From contig CABROF010000001.1 of NCBI GenBank assembly GCA_902472555.1, positions 110,221 through 174,220 on the forward strand: a stretch of DNA of 64,000 nt. The letters run 5' to 3'. Below are positions 1-8,844 of this stretch, in pieces; within the stretch, counting starts at the first letter, position 1, and every line of letters starts with the position of its first letter. The notes below the pieces were generated by a model that worked only from the letters and a program-made list of their open reading frames with translations, was not told where the DNA came from and made no database searches. The position numbers and the translations under genes are program-made. Source of the stretch: UMGS1851 sp900555605. GTDB taxonomy: Bacteria; Bacillota; Clostridia; UBA1212; UBA1255.

Positions 1-403
1 CACCGCCCACTGAGCCGGGAATTCCGGAGGCAAATTCCAATCCTGTCTGCCCCTGCTTAAGTGCAAAAGAGGCGAAACTTGACAGCAGGACGCCTGCGCC
101 TGCATATAGGATCATGCCTTTTTCCCATTCACCGCTGATACAAAGCCGGTCAAATCCGTCTAAACAAATTGCCGCTCCCCGAAATCCGCTGTCGGAAACC
201 AGCAGATTACTGCCGTTTCCTAAAATAAAATACGGGATACGGCTGTTTCGGCAGATCTGCAGTACCCCGGCAAGCTGATCCGCCTCCGACGGCCTGACCA
301 GTACATCCGCAGGACCGCCGATTTTAAAGGACGTATGGCGGCTTAACGGTTCGCCGCACAGGACCCGTTCCTTTCCCAAAAAATCAATGAGCTCCTGGTA
401 CAT
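1..403 (-). CDS. murB: UDP-N-acetylmuramate dehydrogenase, partial (3' end beyond window)
   Basis: Reading the minus strand from ATG at 403 gives 134 codons that run off the window edge. The protein would reduce UDP-GlcNAc-enolpyruvate to UDP-MurNAc with NADPH and FAD in the cytoplasm, an early peptidoglycan step. The family signature is visible: HTSFKIGGPADVLVRP at about residue 23, the FAD-binding LGNGSNLLVSD at about 61, and GLEFASGIPGSVGG near the edge. A GGAAAGGG Shine-Dalgarno lies about 10 bases before the ATG. It follows hprK on the same strand, a common Firmicute pairing, after a 142-base spacer in which I see no gene. C-terminal catalytic residues cannot be checked. Confidence 0.93.
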   Translation of the reverse strand, partial: MYQELIDFLGKERVLCGEPLSRHTSFKIGGPADVLVRPSEADQLAGVLQICRNSRIPYFILGNGSNLLVSDSGFRGAAICLDGFDRLCISGEWEKGMILYAGAGVLLSSFASFALKQGQTGLEFASGIPGSVGG

Positions 404-545
404 GATATCACAACCCTTTCCCTTGAACGCAAAAATTCCAGATAAAACCCGCGGTTATTCACCTCCGCATTCCCCCGGCCGATCTGTGATCCCAGCCGTA
501 TACATACATGCGCGGCTGCACATGCAGGTAAGCCGACCCGGCGCT

Positions 546-1511
546 TCAGCGCCAGGGACCTGTATCAGAAAAGCTTCCGCCCTTCAGCCCCGCATTTCCC
601 TCAAATACCCGGCGGTTCAGCTCTTTCGCGGCATTATATCCCATCATTTTCTGCCTGCTGTTCATGGCGGCAACTTCAACGATGATCGCCAGATTTCGGC
701 CGGGACGAACGGGAATCGTAAGGGAAGGTACGCGGATTCCGAGAATATCCGTATATTGATCCTCCAGTCCAACCCGGTCATATTCTTTCCCTTCCTCCCA
801 ATGCTCAAGAGAAATCACCAATTGGATATTCTCTGTCATTTTCACTGCGCCCACGCCGTATAACCGCCTGACGTCAAGTAATCCTATGCCGCGGATTTCA
901 ATAAAATGCCGGATAATATCAGGCGCGGCGCCCACAAGCGTTTTATTTGAGACACGCCGGATCTCTACCAGATCGTCAGCTACCAGACGGTGACCGCGCT
1001 TCACAAGCTCCAGCGCGGTCTCGCTTTTGCCCACGCCGCTGTTGCCCGTAATCAAAACGCCTTCGCCGTAAACCTCCACCAGTCCGGCGTGCATGGTCTC
1101 CCGGGGGGCAAGCTGAACGCTCAAGAAACGGTTTAGTGCGCTATAAACTTCTGTTGTGGTTTCCTCTGCGCCAAAAACAGGAATCTGATATTTCTCCGCA
1201 ATAGAAAGCAGTTCCGGAAAAGGCTTCATTCCTCTGGCAATGATCATGCACGGAAAGCCGAAGGAGAAAATTCCCTCAAGCTTTTTTTTTCGCGTCTGCA
1301 TAGACAATTCCTTTAAATAAAACATTTCCACATTTCCGAGCAGCTGAATTCTGTCGTTCGAAAATTGTTTTGAATATCCGGCCAATTCCAGTCCCGGACG
1401 GTTCAAATCCGGACACTCCACAAAAATTTCAGGAATTTTCTCCTTGCAGCACCATACCTGAAATTGAAATTCCTCCACCAGCTTTTCTAAGCAAACTTGA
1501 TACGTTTCCAT
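546..1511 (-). CDS. hprK: HPr kinase/phosphorylase
   Basis: This 321-residue protein should phosphorylate and dephosphorylate Ser46 of HPr (and Crh-like proteins), setting carbon catabolite repression in low-GC Gram-positives. The N-terminal domain covers about 1-130. The catalytic domain has the Walker A GNSGVGKS at 156-163, an ADD acidic pair at 178-180, the HPrK signature EIRGIGLLDVRRLYG at about 205, and the PVRPGRN loop at about 267. Length is normal. It is upstream of murB on the same strand, and a GGCGCT/AGCGCC hairpin overlaps its stop codon. The Shine-Dalgarno is weak. Its presence argues for a Firmicute with a PTS-linked regulatory system. Confidence 0.97.
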   Translation of the reverse strand: METYQVCLEKLVEEFQFQVWCCKEKIPEIFVECPDLNRPGLELAGYSKQFSNDRIQLLGNVEMFYLKELSMQTRKKKLEGIFSFGFPCMIIARGMKPFPELLSIAEKYQIPVFGAEETTTEVYSALNRFLSVQLAPRETMHAGLVEVYGEGVLITGNSGVGKSETALELVKRGHRLVADDLVEIRRVSNKTLVGAAPDIIRHFIEIRGIGLLDVRRLYGVGAVKMTENIQLVISLEHWEEGKEYDRVGLEDQYTDILGIRVPSLTIPVRPGRNLAIIVEVAAMNSRQKMMGYNAAKELNRRVFEGNAGLKGGSFSDTGPWR

Positions 1512-1603
1512 ATGCTTTCATCTCATATTCCGGGCTTGCAGACAGACCGGTATATGGCTCCTTTCTCTGTTTTCTTCATGATAAATAAGACGCACAGCGC
1601 CTG

Positions 1604-2299
1604 TCAGCCTCTGAATCGGTATCCAGCTCCCCACACAGTCTCGATATACTCAGGTTTCGACATATCCTTTTCTATTTTCTCTCTGAGCTTGTTGATATGT
1701 ACCGTTACCGTAGAAGTCTCTCCGATAGAATCCATTCCCCAAATCCGGTCAAATAATGCATCCCTGCTGAACACTACGTTCGGGTTTGATGCCAAGAAAA
1801 ACAACAGATCAAATTCCTTATTGGCCAGCGTGACCTCTTTATTATTTACAAATACACGTCTTGCCTTCAGTTCGATCCGCATACCCCCGATCTCAATCAT
1901 ATCTTTTGTATCCGCAGTCTCTGATTTGGATACCAGCCGTTCGTACCGGTTGATATGGGCCGTTACCCGTGCCACAAGCTCACTGGGGCTGAAAGGCTTC
2001 ACAATATAATCGTCGGCGCCTAATCCAAGCCCCCGAATTTTATCAATATCCTCTTTTTTAGCCGTTACCAAAATAATCGGAATATCTTTTTCCTTTCTGA
2101 CCTCCCGGCAGATCTCAAAGCCATCCATTCCGGGAAGCATGATGTCCAGTAAAATCAAATCAAAATCGCCTGTCCGCGCCTTTTGGTACCCGCTGCCCCC
2201 GTCATGCTCGATATCGGTCGCGTAGCCGTTTGCTTCCAGATAGTCTCGTTCAAGAGACGCAATATTATTGTCGTCTTCAATGATCAGAATTTTTTTCAT
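1604..2299 (-). CDS. OmpR/PhoB-family response regulator
   Basis: A 231-residue DNA-binding response regulator. The receiver domain (1-115) has acidic D9/D10, phosphoacceptor D52 in LLDIMLPGMDG, T79 and K101 in VKPF. A winged-helix Trans_reg_C domain fills residues about 130-230, ending WGAGYRFRG. I chose the internal ATG at 2299 because GGAGAAG sits just before it and the longer reading would overlap the kinase gene. The kinase stop TGA ends at 2301, one base away, so the two are translationally coupled, with kinase first. Targets cannot be read from sequence. The membrane protein and UDP-sugar pyrophosphorylase upstream suggest an envelope-related signal. Confidence 0.92.
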   Translation of the reverse strand: MKKILIIEDDNNIASLERDYLEANGYATDIEHDGGSGYQKARTGDFDLILLDIMLPGMDGFEICREVRKEKDIPIILVTAKKEDIDKIRGLGLGADDYIVKPFSPSELVARVTAHINRYERLVSKSETADTKDMIEIGGMRIELKARRVFVNNKEVTLANKEFDLLFFLASNPNVVFSRDALFDRIWGMDSIGETSTVTVHINKLREKIEKDMSKPEYIETVWGAGYRFRG

Positions 2300-2300
2300 T

Positions 2301-3872
2301 TCATCTTCTCCATTCTTTGATATGCCCGCCGCCTTCAGAGGCTTCAAGGGCCGCCGGTTTTGTAATAACGTCTTCAGTCTGCAGTAAAATATGAATCGTC
2401 ATCCCTTCCCCGATATTGCTTTCCGCCCAGATCCGCCCGCCATGGCTTTCTACGATCTGTTTGGCAATGGATAGTCCCAGACCGCTCCCCCCTACCGGAT
2501 TAGTTCTTGCCGGATCACTTCTGTAAAAGGAATCGAAAATTTTATCTGTCAGTTCCTTCGGGACCCCTCTGCCGTCATCCTGCAGCATAATATGGGCCTC
2601 GCCGTCCTCCTCTTGCAGTGTCACGCAGAACTTCCCGATTTCATTGCATTTATATTTTGCGCTGTTATCGGCAATATTCATCAGGACCCGCGCAAACTGG
2701 TTCCGATCAAGCTGCGCATATACCGGATGTTCGCACAGATCTGTATAGGTCAGTATAACATGTTTCTTTTCCAAGTTGAATGTGATTTCTTCACAGCAGC
2801 TGGCAATATATTCCGACAGATTTGTACGCTGAAAATCAAATGGAATTTTATCCAGATCAAGCTTGGAAAATAGAAACAGCTCCTCCACCAGCGTATTCAT
2901 TTCTTCGGTGGTATTATAAATTGTTTTTAAATATTTTTCCTGTTTTTCCGGCGAATCTGCGATACCATCCATTAAGCCGGACACATATCCTTTGATGGAT
3001 GTCAGCGGGGTGCTCAAATCGTGTGAAATGCCTGCGATCAGCTCTTTCCTGTCCTCTTCATATTTGCGCTGCCGCTCCATATAGGTGGAAAGCGTTCTAC
3101 GCATATCTTCAAAGTTCCGGATGACATCCGTAATCTCGTCCTGCCCGTCATATTCCAGTTCAAAGTCAAGATTTCCTTCTTTGATCATCTGTGTTGCGGC
3201 CTTCAGTTTATTCAGAGGACGCAGAATGCTGTTTGAAATGACTACAACCAACACACAGTTTACAATCACGATTACCATTGCGCCCAGTACGCTGATGGAT
3301 CGAACCGCATCGCTGATGTCATCTGCCGCACCGGCCCAATACCGTCGGTTATCATTTTTAAATTCCGAGGTGCCGATCTGACGGTTTACCAGTAAAAAGG
3401 AAGCATTCCCGCCTTCCGGCTGCAGGGTGATCGTCGTTTTATAGAGAAATCCGGAAGAGTCCGAATACATCACCGTATCATCGTGGTTGAGCACCGATGC
3501 ATTATATTCTGCCGCCACGGACAGGATCTCATCCGCCTGATACCCCTCCGTAATATACAGCGGTTCATTGTTCATCGTGATATAGGTCAATGTCCGCGTC
3601 GCGTTAAGATAATCCAGAATGCGGTTATAATAGCGGTACTGCTCAATTTTGCCGTCTGTCTCTGTCACCATGTCAATGACACCGTCAAATAAAATCTGCA
3701 GCTCATATACGGAGATGCTGTCGTCGACAGGTTTTTCAATGCTCTCAATGCTGTTTGAAATATAAGTCGTCACAAATATGCGCAGGATATAAAACGCAAG
3801 GACAAAGACCAGGGCAAGCAGAATCACCATCATTATGATATTGGACATTACGATCCTTCTTCGTACCGTCAT
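2301..3872 (-). CDS. sensor histidine kinase, HAMP type
   Basis: About 523 residues. A transmembrane helix lies near 10-35, an extracytoplasmic sensor near 36-190, a second helix near 194-214, then HAMP, a HisKA H-box (ISHDLSTPLTSIKGY, H about 284), and a HATPase domain with an N-box, DDGRGVP and GGSGLGLSI. It would autophosphorylate and pass phosphate to the regulator encoded immediately downstream. An in-frame GTG at 3893 exists, but ATG at 3872 has GGAG eight bases upstream. The end of the preceding membrane-protein gene is 14 bases away, so three genes (possibly four) look co-transcribed. The sensor domain matches nothing I recognise. Confidence 0.9.
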   Translation of the reverse strand: MTVRRRIVMSNIIMMVILLALVFVLAFYILRIFVTTYISNSIESIEKPVDDSISVYELQILFDGVIDMVTETDGKIEQYRYYNRILDYLNATRTLTYITMNNEPLYITEGYQADEILSVAAEYNASVLNHDDTVMYSDSSGFLYKTTITLQPEGGNASFLLVNRQIGTSEFKNDNRRYWAGAADDISDAVRSISVLGAMVIVIVNCVLVVVISNSILRPLNKLKAATQMIKEGNLDFELEYDGQDEITDVIRNFEDMRRTLSTYMERQRKYEEDRKELIAGISHDLSTPLTSIKGYVSGLMDGIADSPEKQEKYLKTIYNTTEEMNTLVEELFLFSKLDLDKIPFDFQRTNLSEYIASCCEEITFNLEKKHVILTYTDLCEHPVYAQLDRNQFARVLMNIADNSAKYKCNEIGKFCVTLQEEDGEAHIMLQDDGRGVPKELTDKIFDSFYRSDPARTNPVGGSGLGLSIAKQIVESHGGRIWAESNIGEGMTIHILLQTEDVITKPAALEASEGGGHIKEWRR

Positions 3873-3886
3873 ATGCAAATCTCCAA

Positions 3887-4525
3887 TTACCACAATACAA
3901 ACAAAAGAAGCAGCAGCGCCGCACCGGCAATGATCGCGCCGCCGATCTTTTTATAGATCCCCAGTTCTTCCCATTTGGGATATTCCTCCGGCCCCTTCTT
4001 TTTCACCACGTGCCACAGTTCCTCGGCTTTCCCGATGATCAGGCCGCCGCACGCCGCAACAAATGCAACGATTACGGCTTCATAAAACTTCAGCAGCCGT
4101 TCTTTTCCGAAGAGCATCGTAATAAACAGCTTTTGGGAAAAACGTTCATACGGCCCTTCCGAAGGCGTCTCCGACACGGTTTCATATGTCACGGCGGCAT
4201 CCTCTTTATCAGAACCTGTCACCATATATTGATAATCATAGGGCGCCTCAATATATCCGTTTTCCGTCTCCGGAGAAGGAATCCGTTTTCGAATTTTGAT
4301 TGTAAACACCCCGTCGGAAGAATGAGAAACGGTGCCTTCCATTACCTCGCTGCCTACAAAATAAAATTCATACTCCTTCACCACATCATCTGTTTTGATA
4401 TGAATAAAACGCACCTGGTCCACAACGCCGTTTTCATTCAGACTGCTTGCAAGCATCAGAAACGCCAGTAGGCTTACGCACAGCAGGCATACCATTAGAA
4501 TCGCGATATTCCGTCCTTTGTTCAT
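3887..4525 (-). CDS. membrane protein of unknown function beside a two-component system
   Basis: A 212-residue protein I cannot assign to a family. It has a hydrophobic N-terminal helix (about 6-28), a polar extracytoplasmic stretch of about 100 residues, a second helix near 132-150 (IVAFVAACGGLIIG), a short charged segment (KKKGPEEYPKWEELG), and a third helix at the very C terminus (AIIAGAALLLLLFVLW). ATG at 4525 is preferred over ATG at 4537 because GGAGGG lies six bases before it. It sits between the pyrophosphorylase gene and the kinase with short gaps, so it may be an accessory sensor or a target of that kinase (inference). Confidence 0.7.
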   Translation of the reverse strand: MNKGRNIAILMVCLLCVSLLAFLMLASSLNENGVVDQVRFIHIKTDDVVKEYEFYFVGSEVMEGTVSHSSDGVFTIKIRKRIPSPETENGYIEAPYDYQYMVTGSDKEDAAVTYETVSETPSEGPYERFSQKLFITMLFGKERLLKFYEAVIVAFVAACGGLIIGKAEELWHVVKKKGPEEYPKWEELGIYKKIGGAIIAGAALLLLLFVLW

Positions 4526-4575
4526 TGTTCCCTCCATTTTTCCGCCGCGGCAGCGCCGCCGGCGATATCAGCATC

Positions 4576-5817
4576 TTAGATCGGATCCTTTAAGGCCGTG
4601 TACAGTGCCTGAGCGGTCTCTGGACTGTCCTCACCCGTCCGATTCTTCACCGGTGCAAACTCTTCCTCCCGTACCACACGAAGAAGAGCCATATCGTCAA
4701 AATATCCGAAGGCATCAAAAATAAACGCCTCAAATTTATAAGCCGTATGCGTACCGCCGTGCGCTCCGCCGTTCTCCGGCATCACAGAAATTGTTTGTTT
4801 CCTTGCCGCATGATAGGGCAGCCCCTTTTCGCCCATCATATCAAACACGCTGATATGGAACAGATTGCACAGAATATGCGCATCGCCGTAAATAAATCGT
4901 CCCGCCGCATCCCGCCACTCCGTCATCTCAGATGAAATTTCCGTATATTCCACAACACAGGGCTTTCCGGCTCTCCGGCAGAACACGCCGACCTTTTCAG
5001 CCGCATCCCGCTTCAACAAAGATTTTCCGCCGAGCAGGCAGCCGCTTTCTTTCACATAGCCGACAAAGAACGGATCGCACAGCCGCGTCAGCACGTTATC
5101 GATGCCGCCCACAAAAATCCATTGGATCCCCCGCTGTTTCATGTCGTCCAGTACGCCGGACAGCCGCATTGCCCGGAAGATCCCGCCGTGACCATCAGCG
5201 CCCTCTTTGATTTTTCCCGGCTTTTCCAATACGATCCGTCCGTCCGTATGTACCATAGGCAGCATACATTGTGTAAAAAAGGTGATCGCGTTCTTATCAT
5301 AGCCGAAATACCGGTTTACTTCAAAAAACTGCTTGGTCTCATGGTCATTCTCCCTGCTGGTCATAATATACCACGGAATCGCACGGCCGCACGCCCTGCT
5401 CTGCTTTTTCAAACGTTCGCACTGAATCTGAAACAGGGACCAGTGCGACGGAAGTCCGATATCAAAGGTTCCTTTCGGTCCATCATATCCCAGGCGCGTT
5501 CCCTGCCCGCCTGCCATTGTAACAGCCGCAAAACCGCCGCTTTCCATGATCTTTTGTCCTGTTTTTTCGTAATGTTTTATAGATTGACCGGAAAGCATAC
5601 TTTTTTCTATACATGAAATCGGCGTAATTTCGCCGGTTTCCGGCAGTCTCCCTTCCGCCACCTTCCGATACAGTGCCTGTACCAGCGCAAAGTCGATTCC
5701 ATGGATCTGCCGCAGGAGCGCCTGCTTGTCTTCTTCACCGAGTGTGGAGTAAAATGCCAGCAAATGCTCCTGTCCATAGGCCTTTGTCAATGCCAATGCT
5801 TTTTCATAATCATTCAT
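4576..5817 (-). CDS. UDP-sugar pyrophosphorylase (UDPGP/UAP1 family)
   Basis: A 413-residue nucleotidyltransferase of the eukaryote-like UDPGP family, which makes UDP-GlcNAc or UDP-glucose from UTP and a sugar 1-phosphate. Visible signatures are the nucleotide loop MAGGQGTRLGYDGPKGTFDIGLP near residue 100, VLEKPGKIKEGADGHGGIF near 195-215 and VGGIDNVLTRLCDP near 240. This resembles UAP1 more than bacterial GalU. The substrate is not certain: the same fold serves GlcNAc-1-P, GalNAc-1-P and Glc-1-P. It is the first gene of a minus-strand run leading into the membrane protein and two-component system. No strong Shine-Dalgarno is visible. Confidence 0.82.
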   Translation of the reverse strand: MNDYEKALALTKAYGQEHLLAFYSTLGEEDKQALLRQIHGIDFALVQALYRKVAEGRLPETGEITPISCIEKSMLSGQSIKHYEKTGQKIMESGGFAAVTMAGGQGTRLGYDGPKGTFDIGLPSHWSLFQIQCERLKKQSRACGRAIPWYIMTSRENDHETKQFFEVNRYFGYDKNAITFFTQCMLPMVHTDGRIVLEKPGKIKEGADGHGGIFRAMRLSGVLDDMKQRGIQWIFVGGIDNVLTRLCDPFFVGYVKESGCLLGGKSLLKRDAAEKVGVFCRRAGKPCVVEYTEISSEMTEWRDAAGRFIYGDAHILCNLFHISVFDMMGEKGLPYHAARKQTISVMPENGGAHGGTHTAYKFEAFIFDAFGYFDDMALLRVVREEEFAPVKNRTGEDSPETAQALYTALKDPI

Positions 5818-6086
5818 GATTTGATAAACTCTGATCCTTTCGCATTTTTATATCTAACAGCCAAAGTTTCCTTACGCTGCATTTCTTCCCCAGTTTACGC
5901 TGAGGCGGACTTCGGTTTTGCCGAAATTCCGGTATTCAAGGGTCGGAAAGAACAAAATCCCGCGTGTAAAATTAGTTTTTCACGCTGCTGTCTTATTTTA
6001 TACCGAAATGCTCCGCACCGCAACGGTAACTTCACACCCCGCCCGCAGGCGCATAATAAGGAAAAAGGCAGACAAGAGAAATCTTC
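5818..6086. other. intergenic region, divergent genes
   Basis: About 270 bases between the pyrophosphorylase start (minus) and the promoter of the metal-binding lipoprotein (plus). I see no gene, RNA or strong repeat here. It presumably holds the promoter for the minus-strand run. Confidence 0.5.
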
Positions 6087-6114
6087 TTGACAATCGGCAA
6101 TGCGGGACTATAAT
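6087..6114 (+). promoter_or_regulatory. sigma-A promoter of the metal-binding lipoprotein gene
   Basis: Perfect TTGACA (6087-6092) and perfect TATAAT (6109-6114) separated by 16 bases, about 60 bases before the GTG start. A metal-responsive operator (Zur or MntR) might be expected here, but I could not identify one. Confidence 0.8.
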
Positions 6115-6177
6115 GAATTCTGCAGTATTAAATCCATTTTGCTTAAGTCTTTGCGGAGGCGGGGCACAGGAGGTAGC

Positions 6178-7131
6178 GTGAAGCATTATTTAATCCGTAT
6201 AACTGCGTTTTTTACAGCAATCTTGTTATCCTTAAGCGTTTTATTCTCCGGATGTTCGTCCGGCAGACAAAAAAATGATAAATTATCCATTGTCGCCACT
6301 CTTTTTCCGCAGTATGATTTTGTGCGCCAAGTTGCCGGCGGTCTGGCGGACGTACAGCTTCTGCTGACGCCCGGTACGGAAAGTCATATGTATGCACCGA
6401 CGACAAAAGATATCATGACAATACACGGCGCGGATCTGTTTATTTATACAGGAGATGACATGGAACCCTGGGCGGCCCAGATTGTACAGGGGCTTCCGGA
6501 TACTGTAACCGTGCTGGATGTATCAAAGGCCGTAACATTAATAGAAGCTTCTCACGAGGCGGATTCTCACGGAGAGGAAGAATCAGAAACGCATACGCAT
6601 AAAGCAGACCCGCATATTTGGCTGGATCCCGTCAACAGTATGGCCATAACACAGGCAATCGCAGAGGCTATAGCCGCAAAGGATCCCGCAAACACGGCGC
6701 AATATCAGGAAAATGCGGCGAATTACAAAAAATCTCTTGAAAAATTGGATCAGGATTTTATCGATTTGTTTGCACAGGCGGAGAACCCCACACTGGTATT
6801 TGGAGGCCGCTTTGCCTATATTTATTTTCTGCAGCATTACGGGGTTCATTATGTTACCGCTTATACCTCCTGCTCCTCCGAAGCCGAGCCCAGTGTAAAA
6901 GCAGTTGCAGATGTGATTGCATATGTAAAAGCGCATCAGATTCCCGTCATTTTTCACGAGGAACTGACAACGCCTACCATCGCGGCTACGATTGCAAATG
7001 AAACAGGTGCTCAATTAAAAGTATTCAGCACCTGCCATAATGTAACAAAGGATGAATTGGAATCCGGAATCACCTATATCGATATCATGTATCAGAATAT
7101 GGAGCATATCAAAACCGCAGTTCTATTTTAA
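6178..7131 (+). CDS. zinc/manganese ABC transporter substrate-binding lipoprotein (ZnuA/TroA family)
   Basis: About 317 residues. GTG at 6178 follows AGGAGG by four bases. The longer in-frame reading from 6100 has no signal peptide at its start and would begin upstream of the promoter -10. A lipoprotein signal ends in LFSGC (Cys about 25). Metal-site features are ESHMYAPTTKDI, a His/Glu-rich loop (HEADSHGEEESETHTH), KADPHIWLDP and FHEELTTPTIAATIANETGA. It would bind Zn2+ or Mn2+ outside the membrane and deliver it to an ABC permease. No permease or ATPase gene is adjacent, so the partners lie elsewhere. Its last 9 bases overlap, tail to tail, the end of the next gene. Confidence 0.92.
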   Translation: MKHYLIRITAFFTAILLSLSVLFSGCSSGRQKNDKLSIVATLFPQYDFVRQVAGGLADVQLLLTPGTESHMYAPTTKDIMTIHGADLFIYTGDDMEPWAAQIVQGLPDTVTVLDVSKAVTLIEASHEADSHGEEESETHTHKADPHIWLDPVNSMAITQAIAEAIAAKDPANTAQYQENAANYKKSLEKLDQDFIDLFAQAENPTLVFGGRFAYIYFLQHYGVHYVTAYTSCSSEAEPSVKAVADVIAYVKAHQIPVIFHEELTTPTIAATIANETGAQLKVFSTCHNVTKDELESGITYIDIMYQNMEHIKTAVLF

Positions 7132-7593
7132 AGAATTGCGGTTGGTTTGAACCTCCTGGATTTTTGATCCAAGATAATTTTCAAATTCCTCAAGAAGGCT
7201 GTCCACATATTCTCTGGCGCCGATTCGCATATCCCTGGCCTTTTTCTGTGCCTCATCAATAATATCCCTACCCTGCTGCGTTGCCAGCTGCGTGATTTGG
7301 TGATTATCAACCAGCTCCATACGTTTGTTTTCCGCTTCTTTAATAATGATTTCCGCATCCTCACATGCGCTGGCCTTAATATTGCCGGCCTCTTGACGCG
7401 CATTCTCAAGAATCGTTTTCCGTTCGTCAACAACGCGGCGGGCACGCTTGATTTCTTCAGGCAGTGTATTCCTTAGCTCATTTACAATGTCAAGCAGTTC
7501 GTCCCGGTCCACAGATACCCTACTCCCGACCAAAGACTTTTTCCCGTTATTTACTAATTCTTCCAATACATCCAACAAATCAATATATTCCAT
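7123..7593 (-). CDS. conserved coiled-coil protein of the coaD operon
   Basis: A 156-residue, highly charged, mostly helical protein with heptad-like content from about 20 to 150, and no membrane segment. Proteins of this type commonly follow coaD in Clostridia and are often named ATPase or ATP synthase B-like, but I see no nucleotide-binding motif, so that name is not justified. ATG at 7593 has AAAGGG eight bases before it. The alternative GTG at 7602 lacks a properly spaced Shine-Dalgarno. It starts 13 bases after coaD stops and is probably the last gene of rsmD-coaD-this. Its stop overlaps the convergent lipoprotein gene by 9 bases. Confidence 0.75.
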   Translation of the reverse strand: MEYIDLLDVLEELVNNGKKSLVGSRVSVDRDELLDIVNELRNTLPEEIKRARRVVDERKTILENARQEAGNIKASACEDAEIIIKEAENKRMELVDNHQITQLATQQGRDIIDEAQKKARDMRIGAREYVDSLLEEFENYLGSKIQEVQTNRNSLK

Positions 7594-7606
7594 CTCCTGC
7601 ACCCTT

Positions 7607-8095
7607 TCAATTCTGCGACATTTTCAAAATAATATCCTGTATGATTTCATCCGGCACCAATCCGGTAATATCTCCGCCGTTGCGCGCTACATCCTTCACG
7701 ATGCTGGAGCTTAAAAAGGAGTTCTGTATATCCGCCATCAGAAAAATGGTCTCAATACTGCTGTCTATATGTTTATTCAGCATCGCCATCTGTAATTCAT
7801 ATTCGTAGTCTGATACCGCGCGCAGTCCTTTTACAATCGCAGCCGCATGATTTTCTTTCACAAAATCCACCAGCAGTCCGCTGAACATTTTGACCTCAAC
7901 ATTTTTCATATCCCCGGTACACTTTCGGATCAGCGCTACGCGTTCCTCCATCGTAAATACCGGCCGCTTCGCCCCATTGTGCAGTACGCCTACAATCAGT
8001 TTGTCAAATAGTTTGGACGCACGCCGGATAATGTCCAGATGTCCGTTTGTCAGCGGGTCAAAGCTGCCCGGATATACGCCTATTCTCGTCGCCAT
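7607..8095 (-). CDS. coaD: pantetheine-phosphate adenylyltransferase
   Basis: A 162-residue cytoplasmic enzyme that transfers AMP from ATP to 4'-phosphopantetheine, the penultimate step of CoA synthesis. The nucleotidyltransferase signature GSFDPLTNGHLDII is at residues 10-23 (the GH pair is catalytic), KRPVFTMEERVALI follows near 43, and the C-terminal SSSIVKDVARNGGDITGLVP is typical. Length is standard. It begins 11 bases after rsmD, the usual Firmicute order. Confidence 0.97.
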   Translation of the reverse strand: MATRIGVYPGSFDPLTNGHLDIIRRASKLFDKLIVGVLHNGAKRPVFTMEERVALIRKCTGDMKNVEVKMFSGLLVDFVKENHAAAIVKGLRAVSDYEYELQMAMLNKHIDSSIETIFLMADIQNSFLSSSIVKDVARNGGDITGLVPDEIIQDIILKMSQN

Positions 8096-8105
8096 GTTTT
8101 GTGCC

Positions 8106-8678
8106 TCATTTCTCTGCTATGTATACGGATACGCCAACCGTGCCGTAGTATTTTGTTTTTACTTTTCGAAAGATCCCATATTGCGCTTCCATCGTTTCAC
8201 CTCGGTCATGCTCTGCCACCGCAAGCCCCCCCTCTTGCATAATCGCTCCGGCCGCTTCGCTGCATAAAGCAGACGGCACCAGCATATGCCGGTAAGGCGG
8301 GTCCAATAAAATAAGGTCAAACAGCAGCTTTCTGCGTCTGCACGCCTGCAGCGCCTCCCGATAATCCAGCTGAAGAAGCTCTGCCTTTCCGGAAAAACCC
8401 GTATGGATCAAATTTCCGCGGATCGTCTGAACACAAACCGGGTCATAATCATTCAACAAAGCCCCCGCGGCGCCTCTGCTGAGCGCCTCAATGCCGAGGC
8501 TTCCGTTTCCGGAAAACAGATCTAATACCAAAGCGCCCGGTATAGAAAATTGAATCATACTGAACATCGCTTCCTTCACGCGGTCAAGGGTCGGCCGCGT
8601 TTTCTGTGAATCGACTGTTCTGAGCTTCATTCCTTTTGCCGTACCGGAGATTACCCTAACAATGAAAAACCACCCCAT
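8106..8678 (-). CDS. rsmD: 16S rRNA (guanine-966-N2) methyltransferase
   Basis: About 190 residues from ATG at 8678. The family begins MRVISG; here the equivalent is VRVISGTAKGMKL. SAM-binding LDLFSGNGSLGIEALSRGA and the catalytic LILLDPPY (N/DPPY motif) are present. It methylates G966 of 16S rRNA during 30S assembly. Start choice is awkward: an upstream ATG at 8771 precedes the promoter and cannot be used from it, ATG at 8678 lacks a Shine-Dalgarno, and an ATT at 8663 has GGGGTGG six bases before it. The true start could be the ATT. Confidence 0.92.
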   Translation of the reverse strand: MGWFFIVRVISGTAKGMKLRTVDSQKTRPTLDRVKEAMFSMIQFSIPGALVLDLFSGNGSLGIEALSRGAAGALLNDYDPVCVQTIRGNLIHTGFSGKAELLQLDYREALQACRRRKLLFDLILLDPPYRHMLVPSALCSEAAGAIMQEGGLAVAEHDRGETMEAQYGIFRKVKTKYYGTVGVSVYIAEK

Positions 8679-8712
8679 TTGTGTTGCTTTTGCAATATCG
8701 ATCAACATTTTC

Positions 8713-8741
8713 AGTATACTTTGACCTTTCCTATTTGTCAA
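8713..8741 (-). promoter_or_regulatory. sigma-A promoter of rsmD-coaD operon
   Basis: On the minus strand TTGACA (8741-8736) and TATACT (8718-8713) with a 17-base spacer. Transcription would begin near 8706, which rules out the longest rsmD start. Confidence 0.8.
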
Positions 8742-8749
8742 TCTCAAAC

Positions 8750-8778
8750 TTGATTTTGAAGTCTGCGGCATGTATACT
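8750..8778 (+). promoter_or_regulatory. sigma-A promoter of recG
   Basis: TTGATT (8750-8755) and TATACT (8773-8778) with a 17-base spacer. Its -35 box starts nine bases from the -35 box of the divergent rsmD promoter, so the two back-to-back promoters may interfere. Confidence 0.75.
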
Positions 8779-8844
8779 GTTTTTTATCATCAGGCGGATT
8801 CTGAACCAGCCTGGTCTCATGCGCGATACGGATAGGAGGCTTCC

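Noticed and set aside
1390..1415. GGTTCAAATCC, another T-loop-like string.
   Set aside because: It lies inside hprK coding sequence with no cloverleaf.
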